Positions 10,548 through 24,400 of a stretch of DNA of 64,000 bases are shown piece by piece; positions within the stretch are counted from its first letter, which is position 1; the number at the start of each line of letters is the position of its first letter. Location: contig CM031857.1 in assembly GCA_018697195.1 (NCBI GenBank), positions 55,370,683-55,434,682 on the forward strand, in the 5' to 3' direction. Made by a program: the position numbers and the translations under genes. The DNA is from Certhia americana (taxonomy: Eukaryota; Chordata; Aves; Passeriformes; Certhiidae). The notes below the pieces were generated by a model that searched no databases, was not told the DNA's origin, and saw nothing but the letters and a program-made list of their open reading frames with translations.

Positions 10548-13500
10548 GTGAGGGGCAGGGGCGAAGCCGTCTCTTGGGCCCATGGGCTCCTTGCCGTGCC
10601 GGGGCTGTCCTGAACCCTTGGGGCTGCAGGACTCTCCTCCAGGCGTGTTGGTCATGCAGCTTTCTATTACCTGTTCCCTAAATCCTTCTCCGTTTCCCAC
10701 TGAGATAGGAGAGGGGGGTGTTTAACCAGCTGTGTGTGTGAATGCCTCATCTCTTTTTTCTCTGTTCTGAAGGTGGAAATGGTAATTTCTCCCAGAAATG
10801 GCAGGGCAAGCAAGTGCCTGCGCTTAGTAAACATTGTCCAGAAGAAAATAACAAGCCAAAGGTATGGAGTGGGGTCCCCAGTGCAAGTGGCACTTGTATG
10901 TGTTGGAGTGGGTCCAGGGAAAGGCCACAAAAGTGATGGGAGGGTAGAACACCTCTCTTGTGAAGGATGAGGGAGCTGGGCTTGTTCAGCCTGGAGAAGA
11001 GAAAGCTTCAGGTAGAACCCTGCAGCATCCTTTCAGTACTTTAAGGGAACTTAGGAGAAAGATGGGGGCAGACTTTATAGTACGGCCTGTAGTGATAGAA
11101 CAAGGAGTGATGGTTTTAGACTGAAGCAGAGTAGATTTAGATTTGCCATAGGGAAGACTTTTTTTACTATGAAGGGGGTGATACTGGCACAGATTGCCCA
11201 GAAAAGCTGTGATTGGGCCATCCCTGGATGTGCTGAAGGCCAGATTGAATGGGGCTTTGAGCAGCCTGATCTAGGCATAGATAGTCCCTGCCTGTGGTGG
11301 GGGAGTTGGGACCAGATGTTCTTGGAAGGTCCCTTCTCACCCAAACCATCCATATTGTCAATCTTATGGGACGTGGCCCAAGGCACTATAAAGATCCCAT
11401 TCTCCTGTCGAACATGCTTACTCTTAGAAGAGAGCAAACATGTGACAGTCTGTAACTCCTGGAAGGTACACGTCAACCAAATTCTTACACAGGTTTATGT
11501 CACCTTACTGTGGTGATGCCCAACTGCCCAAATTACATTAGTGCTCTGTTATGTGGTCAAGGCCAGCCATCCAAGACCACGTGTAGTGAGAGAAGGCAGG
11601 GTCTGTGCTGCTCTCTGAACTTGTACAAGTCATGGGAGAGCAGTCATGGAGACGTGGGGTTTTAGCCTAATTCTCACAGCCTTTGGGAGGTCTGTGTCAG
11701 TAGGCTGGTGTGTTTGCAGAAGCAATAACTGATTTAAAAGTGGTACTGGGAAGAGCTGAGTGCAGGGCACTTCGTTTAGAAGATAAGTAATTTGAGCTTA
11801 ACTTTCCATATTATGTTAGTTTATCTTTGAAACTTCTGAAACACATAACTGCTTTATTAACAAAATATACTAATAGTGTTGCAGAACTAATTAAAACCAG
11901 GAATATCTTTGTAACTACAATCGTGAAATTTTTTCTTCTTCTTTTTTGTAAAAATTTTTTTCAGACCAAAAAGAAAAAAGAGCCAGTTTTCTCTCATTAC
12001 TGTGATACCTGTGACCGTGGCTATAAAAACCAGGAGAAGTATGATGAACACATTTCACAGCATAAACAGGTTAATGAGTTTGGCTTCTTTTATTCACAGT
12101 TTGATTTTTTTCCTTTGTGCCTGCAAGCTGTAGTCACTCTTTGAACAGAAGACATAGGAAAGAGATTCTAGAACTATGTCAAATATTAATGGGGGATTTT
12201 TTTTTCTGAATACTATACATATATACTTAGGGAACATATTTATACTATACATACATAGTATGTATATATACATATATATACTATACATACTATACATAGG
12301 GAAGTCTTCAGTTGTGTTTTTGGTTTTATTACTGAAGCCTTTTAAACTGGTTTTCTTGCAAAGTATTGCTAAGTCATAGGAATTAATTAATTGACATCAC
12401 TATAGCATATGCTTTTTGTGTGGAAATATTTTTAAAATTTCCTTTATTGAAAATGATCAAAATTTGCAAGTATCAAAATTTGAAATTGAAGAGTCTTGCA
12501 AACTTTTGTCTTAGGTAAACTTCACTTTTTCTTCAGTTATCAGATACCCTGCCTACACTGGATATTCTAAAACCAGATGAAATTTAAAAGTACATTTTCC
12601 CTGCTTGTTGTTTTTACAATCACCTTTGTTAGCAAGCTGGGTAGCTTATTACACAGCCTGTGCAACAAACTCTGCAGGCAACTGGCACTGAGTTCGTTTG
12701 AAGTATGCTCAGAAGTTTGTTTATAATTTGTGTAAATTGGTATGTTTTAAGTTCACCTTCTTATCTTGCAGTGCTCAGAAGAAGGTTGCAATTTCAGTGC
12801 CCATGAGAAGATTGTCCAGATACACTGGAAGAATGTAGGTAACCCTCTGGGCCCAAAATAGGAGTCTGTGCCATCTTTACCATAGCCCCTTTTCTCATTT
12901 CTCAGTGGTTTTCTTCCATTCACCTGGAAAGAAAATGTGTCACCTCTGAGGAGAATCTGTTTCAAGACAATATTGTGGATGGAGATTTGTTAAATACTAT
13001 GGGGTTTTCTTAATGGATTCATTTTATCATCTCTGTGTACAGTCTCACCAGTTTTGGAGATGAAAACAGTGTGATACCACTATACCTGACATAATGATGT
13101 TTTCTTTTTTAACTTGTGGGTTTTCTCCTTCCTTTTTTAAACACCTGTGAAATATTTTTTCCTTAGGCACATGCACCTGGTGCTAAAAGAATAAAATTAG
13201 ATAGTCCAGAAGAGATTGCTAGATGGAGAGAAGAAAGAAAACGGTAAGATTTGTGGCCTATGATTTGTTTTACTGTATTTTTGCTGTTGGGAGCATTAGA
13301 TGACATTAGCTGAAGGGCAGGAGCAGCACACTTGTTATTTCTGCTGTTCCATTGACCCTGCAAAACTCTTGCAGCAGTGATCTGTGTCAGAATGCCTGAG
13401 CCAGGAGAATGTGAGCTGCAAAGACTGAAATAATTTAGAAGATTGTAATAGCAGGCAAGGCATCAGCTGAGAAAGGAAACACCTTTCTCAGATGCTTGAT

Positions 13501-15412
13501 GTGGTACCCCAGGTTAGGTGAATGTCTCATTCTTTTTAGCCTCACCACTGATCACATTTTAAGTCAAAAATGTTTGTGTGGTGGTTTTTAATGGCTTAAA
13601 AATCTGTAACTATTGTACTGACAATAATTGTAATACTGTGTGGAGATCTCCCCAGCTTAAGTCATCCCAGGAGACCACACCGGGAGTTTTCCTAATTTTT
13701 TAAGGGCTTTTTGTGTTGCTTGATGCTTTTCTAGTGAAGGAGAACAGAAACCATGAATGATACATTCTCAGATAGTTTTGACTTATATTGTATGCAGGGC
13801 GCAAGGTAAAATTTTCCAATAAGAATTATTTCTCTCTATTTTTTATCCTGTGATGTAACAAGGTATAACTTTTTTATGTTGACCAGGTTTGAAGTATTTA
13901 TCTCCCAGATTTATTTTTTCCCTTCAGAGGTCAGCAGATTAAAATCTATACTTTCCCAGCAGGAGAAAGATGCTGCAGGCTTTCCTCACTTCTATTCGTG
14001 ACTTAGAATGTAGTCCTGCAAGTGATCAGTGCATGAGTTTTGTTTCCATGAGCAAAAGCCCTATATTCAGAATGGGAAGTGATATAAATTTAATTTTGAG
14101 ATCAGGGGTGATGAGCTAGGGCAGTGTACTAATCATGTGGGGCTTTTTTAGTGAAAATAAACCCAGTAGTCTGATGGAATCTTACTGATGTATCCACCTT
14201 GCATCCATGTCAGAAGGCAATGTAAGTGCTTTGGACTTCACTTCCCTTTATGTGTTTTTACACTGTTTTTGTTGGAAAAAAAAAAAAAAAAAGGGATTTA
14301 TTGTAGAGTTTTTTAACTGTCTCCCATCCATTTTTTTCCTGTATCGAGAAGCAAAATTCCTCCCCGTGTCATTTCATTCCTGGAGGTTTTTCTTTGGGCA
14401 TAGTTTCAACTTCTTCTGCAAAATTTCATAAAGGTGAAGGGAAATCTTATATCAGCACATTATAGCAGTTAACTGATCCACCTGCTAATCATTTTTTACA
14501 AATGTAAATAATCCATAGGTTTTTTAAAAAAAAACAAAAAAGGCTTTTTGATACAGAAATAAGAGAATATCTTCTCCCATTTTTAAAATGCCATCATTAA
14601 CCAGGCAAAAAATGGTTGCAATCTGTGCAAATATAAGTTTGGTGTTAGATTAGGCAAGTTTTTGGTGCTAGATTGGTTTCCATTCCAAGGTTTCCTTTTG
14701 TTCAAAAGGTGCTTGAGGGCTTGTCTTTTGTTTGCTTTCAGTCTACATATTGCCGTTACGATTTTTTAGTGACCTAATTTTCTAATGAGAGTGCCAAGGA
14801 AGAAGATCCATACTTGTATGCAGTCTCTGAGAGAGTCTTTGCTGCTCATTTTCAACTTTTCATACGCTTCTGTTCTGGGAGGTGTTCAGGAGATGCTGAT
14901 GCTGAGGTTTAAGCGTTGAAACGATGTTTAAGGTGTATCTGTCAGTGTGTTGCTCTACTAGGACTTTAGGGAAGTGGGAATTGAACGTAAAATTATGGAT
15001 AAGACATTGTGTGGGGAGTGGGTGCTGCAAATCACAGCAGCCTTTATCTACACTTAATTGTGAGGGTAACGCTCTGCCTGAGATGGCTTTGTTGAGCTTC
15101 CGAAGGATCTCATGTTGGTTTGGCAGGTGAATATAATTTGGCTGTGATACAGCATTGCTGAAAGGCTTTGCTCGCTGCAGCACAGTAAAATCAAAGGAAA
15201 TAAAATCGCGTGGTCACAGCCACCAAGCAGAAAAGGTGAAATGGGATTAGGATTGTCTGAGGCGAGGCCACTAGATGGAGTAGTGTTTTATCTTGGTACT
15301 TCAGGCCTTTGTGGGCATCGTATTTAGCCGTGATGGATGGGTGTAGAATGACTACCTGGGTGGCTTTTGTTACTCTACAGCACGGAAGCTCTATGAGCAT
15401 CCTAATTTTTTT

Positions 15413-15449
<37 letters not shown>

Positions 15450-18400
15450 GGGTGGTGGTAGGCAGGCAGAGAGACAAAGCCAGCTGGAACTTTTGTGCAG
15501 CATTAATTGGGTCACCAGCAAAGCATCAGTTTAATACTGAAGGTCTGTTGTTGACTCAGAGTAAACATTGCATTGTACAGAAAAAAAAGGGACACCAGAG
15601 GGAGTCTGAGCTATTAAGCAGTTTTGGTTTATGGTGACAGGAAAAAACCTTTTTCTTAATAGAAGCTCCAATCAGAGCTAAGAATGAATCTTTTTAGGTC
15701 ATTATTAGTTTGTTTCTAATTAGGTTGCAGTGATTTAATATGTGAGTTTCTATGCTGCATCCTGTCTTGCTTGTTCTTTCAGCCGTTATAAATAATTACT
15801 TGCAGAGTTGAGATTTTTCTTCTTAATTAGCTGCTGTGTTGCTCAATTCTGTATCCAGCTTAAAATCTTCAAGAAAGGGCTTGTGTTTAAAGAGTAGCCT
15901 TACTCTCATGGAGGAGAGCTGGTAAAGAGTATCTCTGGATGAAGCATGCTGGGTCGGAATGCTGTTTTCCTGTTGAACCTGCTGAGCCAAGAAATCTAAT
16001 TAAGCAAGAGTGATAGAGATGAAGTTCCATGGGATCTCAGGGTTTCCTTGTGTTTTGCAGACAGATGGTTGTGAAGTCTGACATCAACTTTTCTTGTTTT
16101 GATTTGTCCTGTCCCTTCCAAGTGTTGAGAAATGTGCTGTCTTCAGCATATTTTTTCTTTAACATGAGCTTAAAGAGAATGATCTGCAATGCATTTCCTT
16201 AATGTGTCAGAATGAGATATTGCTGTCTTCCCTACTCCACAAGTGAGATCTGGGTCCTGCCAGCCCATCTGTTTCTCACCAACATTTCTTGAGCAATGGA
16301 TATTAGTAAGAATGTGGCAAGGCTGCTTTAGTGTTAAAGCCAATTGTTAAACTTACTTTTGCTTAGCTCCTAATATAACACTGGGGGATTTTCTTGAGCT
16401 TGTGTGTTGCTTGTAAATTCTCCCCTTTCTACCCCACTTTCTTTATTCTCTTGGCATTGGTTTGTTCAAATAGGAATTGTGTTGTATTTCCTTGCAATAC
16501 ATCTCACAGGCTGAGCACGTGCTTATTGCTTGAAGTCCATTACTGTTAACCACACCACTTTTAATTAATTTGTGGTTTTTATTTGCATAATGATAATCCT
16601 AGAGTAGTTTGGAATCCTCCCTGGTGTTGCATTCATAGTAGTGAAGTATGTAATATAGAAAATAATTTCTTATAACTTGGTAAAAGTAGAGGAGACAAAG
16701 CAAAGTAGAAGGGATGTGTTGGTAGATCAAGGTAAACATGGATACGGTAAAGCTTACTCTGATCTGCTGGGTAGACTAGCAATAAATTGCCTCAGCTAAT
16801 GTATGGTTAAATCAGATGTGGGAAAGTTCAGCCAAGATTTTATCAGCTCTGTTGGGTCATTTTTGTTCCCTTTGGGCTATCCATGTCTCCTTTGCTGTTG
16901 GCTGTGCATATGCAATTAAGACCAGCTCAAGAAATTATTGAGGCATTTTGCTCACAGTGCTGTTCCTATTAAAATGTTGAACTTGTATCGTGCTCTTGAC
17001 TCAGGAATTCATTGTGTAAACTGCTATAGAAACAGGTCTCTTTTCTGTTAGATGTTGGCAAAGCTCTGTTTCTTCACTGCTCACTAAGAGCTGCTTTACT
17101 CCAATGTTTATGAGAGCAAGATAAATATATGCTGGCCTATAAAAAAAAAAGGCATGGCTCTGGCTAGTGTGCTCATCTGTTGGAAAAAATATCTATTCAC
17201 TAAGACACAGGTGTTACTGATTATGCTCAGTGTCACTGTTCCCTGTCTCTAGAAGCTTTAGGGTATCCTTTACCTGCATGTCTCACTTTGTTGGGATATA
17301 TGTAATACACTCATCTTAGTCTGAAAAGCAGTTTTCTGATATTATCAATTTATTTTACTTAGAATTGTAGAAGTGTTTACATTTAATGATGTTTTCAGAA
17401 CTGCTGCTGCTCTGAAAGAGGGCTGCCTTCTCAGGCTGTACTGGCTTCATGTCTGCTGTGCCAGACCATCACATCCTGGTTTAACTCTCCCTTTTACAAT
17501 AAGTTGCTTTGGTTTGTAAAGCCCTGTGGGGACTGATGAAGCTGCTTGTATTCAAGCTCTGACAAGTTGTTTGCAAGGCATAAGTGCTGGGGTACTTCTG
17601 CTTCAGTGGTGTTTGTCGGTAACCTTTCAGGAACTTCATTTGCTTAGGAGAGATGGGGGGCTTGCCATCTTAGAAGGGTGCAAACCCAAGTCAGCCCCTG
17701 GGATTTAAGCATATGGCCTTTTATGTGGAGAGACTCAGTCTGTTAAGGCATGAGGTAAAGGCAGTGAGTAAAATGCCATTTAACATTTGAGAAGAGCTGG
17801 AGAAAATAAACACAGCCACTACAGATACTTTCAGATGTGCTTCTGCAGGCATACTGGGACTTGTGACTTGAGCTCCCGCCAGCTGTCAGTTACTGCCTGT
17901 GTCAGCTGGAAGGCTGGTTTAGGAGAAATCTGTCAGTCTTGGCAGTAAATGGAACCGAAAGTGTTGGTGCAGTCCATTACGGTGGCTCGTGGAGGGAGTG
18001 GTAACTCACAGGAATGAAAGTGGGAGGCATTCATGTCTCAGATTGTGTTGTGAGAGCGTGTCTGAATATGTCCTTCATCAGCATAAGTGCTGGAGCATTT
18101 GAAGACTCCTTTGCTCTAGTATTTAGGGTCTTCCCTTCTATTTAAAACATGCCCCCTCCCACCCCCTGCAATCTTTACAGTAAGCTTGGGGATTTTTTGA
18201 GTGTAACTACTTGTTTTATAGCTTGCTGTCCTCCTGGGAACCTTTGTCTTTGACAGAAAGCACCTTCTCCAAAAACTGTAGAGCAAAGGGGTCTTTGTCA
18301 GTGCAAAGCTTTAGAGATTAAAGAGTTCATGGCACATTTGCTATGTGCTGGGAGTGTCGTAACATGGATGAACAAATCTAACTAACAGGGAAGAGCAGAG

Positions 18401-21400
18401 GTAAAACATCACATCCGTGTGCTCACTTGAGCTGAATGGCAGATCTCTGGGAGAAATCCAAAGAAAATAAATGTTGACAGCTCATGTTCAAATCCTCTTA
18501 AAGGAGACAAGTTCTGTAGCGTGTTTAGGTTTGTCTTGTAGAAAATGCTTCTCTTTTTCCCTTGGTATGTGGTTGAAGCTGTCTTGAATCAATGTGACAC
18601 TTAGCATTCATGCTGTAATATGGGGGAAACGCACGTGATAAGATTAAATATTTAAAGAAAGATACGTGTCCTTTTTGATAGCTATTTTTAGTGAGAAGCT
18701 GTTCTACGTTTCTCTTTACTCCATTTTAATAGACATCAAATATTTATACTCTGTGTTTCTATCCGGAAACTGGGGAAGCGTGTGCATGTGTTTCTCATTT
18801 GCCACCTTTATCCCAAAGCAATGGCATTTAGCTAACTAATGTTTGCAGAGCAAGCAGTGTAGCCATTTTGGGGCTTTGATGGTAAAAAGCCTGCTGCCCA
18901 GGCTCTGCATGTTAGAACCAGCGGGGCATTTGTCTGGAGGGAAGGATGAAAGTTAAGGGAGGTGGGGAATGGAAAAGATGGGATAGTTTGGGAGATGGTT
19001 GTTACAGTAGATTTCTTTTCATCTGCATGATTTGGCAATTTTTCTTGAAACTGGAATTAAAAAGGGGCAGGAATTCTGGTGAAGTTGAGGTCAGTGTGCA
19101 AGCACAGTGCTGAATATTGCTCAAGAAGGAACTTGTGTGCTTTTCCCTGTCACATTAAAGGAATCAGGTGCAGCCAAAAGCTGTTCATATAACCTTTTTT
19201 TTTTTAAGTTTACAAGAACTCAGTAGTCACTTATCTAAAGGCATGTCATTCAAATGGTCCAATTGAAACTCCAAAGAAATAAAATAGGAGTAAATCATGC
19301 TGTAATGTGTTGGGCCAAAGAGAGGGTCCTGACTATAACCAAACAGTGACTATAACCAAACAATTTGTACCTTGCTTCATGGTTTGGTAAATCTAAGAAT
19401 ACTAATGTGATAGATTTTTTTGAAATTTTTTTTTTTTTTTTTTTTGTTCATTGCATCTGGATATGTAAGAATAAATGCACTCAGGTTTTTTTTCCTCATT
19501 AATGCCTTTCTAAGAAGAATATGTCGGTTAAACTTCCTTGAAAAATTTTTAAAATCCCTAATGTTTATAGAGGAAGCTGGTTTGGTAAAGGGGGAGTTGA
19601 GAAACTACAGTGAATCCTTTAAGAGCCAGTGAAACTATTTTTTTTTTTCTTCTAGAAATTTTCCTACGCTGGCAAACATAGAAAGGAAGAAGGAAATGCA
19701 GATGCAGAAGGAGGAAAGAGGAGAGGTGCTGACTACCCAGCAGTTTGGGTAAGTGTTTTGAACCAAGCTTGTTGCTTTCCTGCCACTGAGTTCTGTGGTC
19801 TCCCAGCACTTACTGCTTCCACTGTATACAGAATCTGGCTGCCCTTTAAGAGAGGACAGGCCATTTGATAAATTGCTGATGTAATATTCTTTGGTTTACT
19901 TCATAGTGCGCCAAAGTCCACTTCAATTAAATGAAACAGTAACTACATTAAAAATCTGGTATTCTGGCTTGTTTGAGAAAACCACATTCTAGTGGCCATT
20001 CATTAGATCAGCATAACCTTGGTCTCTGGAAAAGTAGTAATGGGGACAGAATTTATGCGACATAACAATTCCACATGGTTTAATCCTTTATTGCCTGAAA
20101 ATGGCCAACATTGTTCTTACTCTCTTCTTTCTGATGATAAATAATCAAGTGAAGAGGGGAATAAGATAAAGATGATGGCAGGTAGAAGAAAGAAGCAGCA
20201 CTACTTATAATAAAAACGATAGGAAAATAAATCTATCTGCTACCATTGCTTGAGCTAGTACTTACTCGTCTTGGTTTTTTTTATCTGTTCTCTGCCTTAT
20301 AAATTATTTTCTAGCATGGTTTTGGTCTTCTCTCTGTTTCATTGTTAGATGGAACGAGCTAACTTCATTAGCTCTACTTCAGGACCTGTGGGAAGATGGT
20401 TTTTTTTTAAAAAAAAAAGGTGTTATAATGAGCTATGCTCTGAAAATATCACTTGTTTAAACTAGAATGACTGAGCTGGAAGGCAGGAGCAGACAGTCCT
20501 AAAGGGCTCTTGCTAAATTCCATTTTTTGCTGCATGGAAGTGAAGCTGGGGTTTGCCTAGCTTTTTGTATAGGGCATGACAGCAAACAAAAGAAAACTTG
20601 AACCATGGTAAAATGGCTGACCTAGTGCAGAATAAGAAGTTAGTGTAATTTATTAAATGTAGGCAGTGCAAATTACCTCGTTGCAGCATGTGCTTCAGAA
20701 GATCCAGCACTTGACTGCCCCCACCCAACCAGTTGCTTTTCCTGACTGAAAGGAAAGGTTTATAGAAGACTGAAGTAAAACTTCCTTCAACGGATATAAA
20801 GTTGTGGGAGTGCTTTGCACCCAAGGAGCCAAACCTGTGCATTGAAACTATAGCTGCAAATGTATATGATATGTTTGGAGATTCTTACCAGCAAAGGTGG
20901 ATTTTCCTTGTCATACTGACAAAGTATTTGATGTCTACAGGTTTTATTTGCTAACTTTTGTGGCAGTCAATCAGATGCATCAAGTAGTCCTAAATGTTCA
21001 TCATCAATTCCATGCTGTTACATTTGTTAGTAGCTTTATATCTGGAAAACTGTTTGGAAAAAAAGTCCTCAAAATTGCAGGTTGTTTAATTCTGTGTAGC
21101 AACTTTTTATTCTAGTTGATTCTAGAAATCTCTTTTTCTCCCCTCCCTCCCCTGAGCTAGTACCACTCTAGACTTGGTGAACAGTCTGTAAGCTGTTTTT
21201 TCTGCTTTGTATATCAGCAGTAAAGATTCTGGAATTGGTGCTTATCTGGCAAATTACTGATATTTGAGGAAAAAATAGAATACAGCTTGTTCCCTGCAAG
21301 GGAACTTAGCAAATTGCTAAGTAATATTTAGAAAGGATTAGATACTTAACACTTCCATGGTGCTTTCCATTTGTGGTTCTCTGAAGTGCTTTGCAACTCC

Positions 21401-24400
21401 TAAGTCTCAGCCTCCCTGTGTGGGAGATCAGAGATGCAGAAGGACTGACAGCTTTGGAAGCCTGTCTGGTGTCTGTAATAGTGCACAGCTCTCCCTGCCC
21501 TTGGAATGGAGAGTGAAGAGCAGGATATCTTCCACAAGGGAATGGCAGAAGGCAGATGCCAGGCTGATGTTTGTTGGGACGTGTTTTTGACCTTGAGGTT
21601 TCTTTCTGGGTATTTGAGGCCCCAGAGAATTTAGGAAGCTGTTTTTAACCCTTGGTCAAGGACGACAGCTTTAATTGAGCCTGTATTTGCTCAAAGTCTT
21701 CTAGGTTGTACAACATGCTGAATTCAGAGTGTGGTTGCACAAATTCAGAACTGCAGTTTTCTGTCTTGTTGAAGTTGAATCATAGGCGATAATATTAGCC
21801 TTCTTTTGTGGGTGAGGGACTCATGCACAGGAAGGCAGTGGCTTGCCACTTGTGCCACAGGAGCGTTGTGGTGGGTGATGCCATCAGGGATGAGCAATCA
21901 GTATTAGACACTGTAGTGAAATGACTGGAGAATGAAATTAAATATGTTTTATTGTGATATAAAGTAATTTTGAGTGCTATGAGAGGTCTTGTTTTCTTCT
22001 CAAGAAGGACTTGATAACGCTAGAAAAGCATGGATGAGAGGAATGCTGGTAACTAGAACATTTCTGAACAGGCAAAGTAGTGGGTGGCTTGAAAGGGCTG
22101 TGTGATGTAGGCCTAGAAAAACTATATAGGTGGAAGAGGTGAATAAAGTGTGATTATATACTGCTTCTTGTTACTCAAGAGGGATGGGGTACTAAATGAC
22201 TTGTTTAGACCTCAGAATGAAGAGTGACAAAATATTAACGCCTTGCTGCAAGATCTCAGGGATGCCAGATATGAACATAGCATCCCACATCATGAGGCAC
22301 GTGGTGGACTTGGGATAGTAGGACCTCAGCCGTGCTCTAGATGAGGCTGAGGCAGGGAGGACTCATCAGAACCAACCATGGGGCTCATTCAGGACAGGAG
22401 ATCTTTTGTAGTTTTTGCTGTTGTAATGTACTGATGATTAGTTACAGTGTGGTTTTGCTGAATTAAGTTTCTGTTTGGAAATAAATGTTTTCAGGAAGAT
22501 TCAGTTGCCCCTTCTATATTTGATTTTCCCTCTTGGTCACATTTATTTATTGTATCTATAGAATTCAACCAGAGTTTGTTAAGCTTTCCAGGTATCTTTC
22601 TATCAACATGTGTTTATAGGATGATCTGGAAGATAATGGAGCCATGAAAGATAAGTGGCACCAGCATGCTGTACTCTTCCTGTATTTCAAGACTTGTTTT
22701 GTTTCAGGTTTAAAAAAATGTATTATCCTGATGGACATTTCTTTTATTCCTTTTCCTTGGAATGGAAAAATGAATGGCATGTTAGTTGGAGGCAGGAGTA
22801 GGTAGTCATTGCAGCTGATGGTGTCATATGGCTGAATGGATTTGGTGCTCAAGATGCTCCTCAGAGCTGTAACTAGAAAAAAAAGACTTCAGCAATGAAA
22901 GAATGTTTATAGTAGATGCTTTCCTTCTAACTTCGTGTTGCCACTGTTTTGAATGACTTTAATGCTTAAGTGAAGAGAATATTTGTTGACTTTGTTATCT
23001 GAAATGAAAACACCATGTCCTCTCGCTGCAGGTTATCAAGGAAGTTTCTTAGCCCACGTAACCTTGGCCTTGTTGAAAACTAAAAGCTAAAAGTCATGAG
23101 CTTCCAATGGTTCATTCAGGTTCCAGCTTTATCCCATTGCTCTGCCTGAGATGAGGTGTGTTTGATTTTATGGTCTGCCACCTCATGTTAGCTGAGCTGG
23201 TGCAAGTCCTGGTGTCGTTCTGTGCTGCTGAACCTTAAACAAGGGCCTGAGCCATTTGGTTGTGTCAGTTGTTTTTATTCTCATAGCTTATCATTTGTAT
23301 GAGCTTTCTGTTTCTATTCTCCAGCAAAATGAAGGGGATGTGGAAACCTCCTGGAAATGGAGAGGCTCTTGGGAATCAACGAAGACACAGGAAAAGACAA
23401 TGGCGCCCATTCTGGAAGAAATTTAGGAAAAGTGGCGGCGATGATCATGGACATAACACTCAAAATGAAGCCAATGGACCAGAAAACAGCACATGTGAAA
23501 AGGAACAAGAAAAGCAAAATGCTTTGGCAGGCCAAGCATATGAGAAAGATGTGGACCCTCTTGATCTTCTGGCAAACGGTGATGTTGGTAAGATGAAGGA
23601 ACTTGGAGAGGTTTTATTTTACATAGTTGTTTTAAGTTTAGATGCTGAGACTTTGTGCTTGCTGGTCACCATTTTGTAAGTCTGACGTGATGTTTGTGTG
23701 CAGCGTTACGTGTTCTGATGTAAATATTGTACAGTAGTCTAAAAGCCATGCAGCACCAACTTAGGTTGCTACATTAACATGTGAGAAAGAAAATATTTAT
23801 AAAAACAGAAGAAGAATGAAGTACTTCAACTGCCAAATTATTTTTAAAGACTGTTAAATATCCCTTTGCGGTTTTGAAAACAGTATTTAGAAAGTGAAAA
23901 CAAATGGATTTCCTTGTATGTATGAGTTAAGTGAATTACTCAAAATGTCAGTATTTTACTTTTAATTCTGTTCTTTGCTGTATTATTACTCTTGATATTC
24001 TCCATATGTGTGTTCTCTGAAGTATTGCTGCTTAGTTTTTTTGGATTTGGTTTTTTGTTGGGTTTTTTTTGTGAGCATGTCTTGTTTCCTCATGCTGGCA
24101 GCAATATAAATTCTTCAGATCTAACTATTTATAATATAGTCAGCAGTGATGCAGTACTCCTAGAATATGGCATGTAAACTGACTTTACTCTGGCTATTTT
24201 TAGCAACAAGGGTAGAAAACATTCCCTGGGAAGATGTCTGATGCTGAGTTTTTCCTCTTGAAAACATAATCTTCAATTAGTGAGAACAAGAACTCAACAT
24301 CCCTATGCAATTTGTTTATTCCATTAATCTTTGTGTGTTGGGAAACTTAAATATGCTTAAATATATCTGTGTTTCCCTGCAGCATCTGTGTTTTACTTAA

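Larger units (their letters stand above)
9520..10560. promoter_or_regulatory. CpG island spanning the GPALPP1/NUFIP1 5' ends
   Basis: CpG dinucleotides and G+C are sharply denser here than in the AT-rich flanks. The island covers the 5' part of GPALPP1 intron 1, GPALPP1 exon 1, the 237-base interval between start codons, and NUFIP1 exon 1. This is the usual arrangement for a housekeeping bidirectional promoter. Edges are judged by eye. Confidence 0.9.
13244..19655 (+). other. NUFIP1: NUFIP1 intron 5
   Basis: The longest intron, 6.4 kb. It has A runs near 14275-14292 and 15417-15444, and a 17-base exact tandem duplication near 19330. I recognise no transposon, exon or structured RNA. Short open frames (for example 14860-15183 minus) look like chance. 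Confidence 0.9.

Noticed and set aside
9822..10700. A second long minus-strand frame (292 codons), Arg/Ser/Pro/Ala-rich.
   Set aside because: A composition artefact of the CpG island, in a different frame from GPALPP1.
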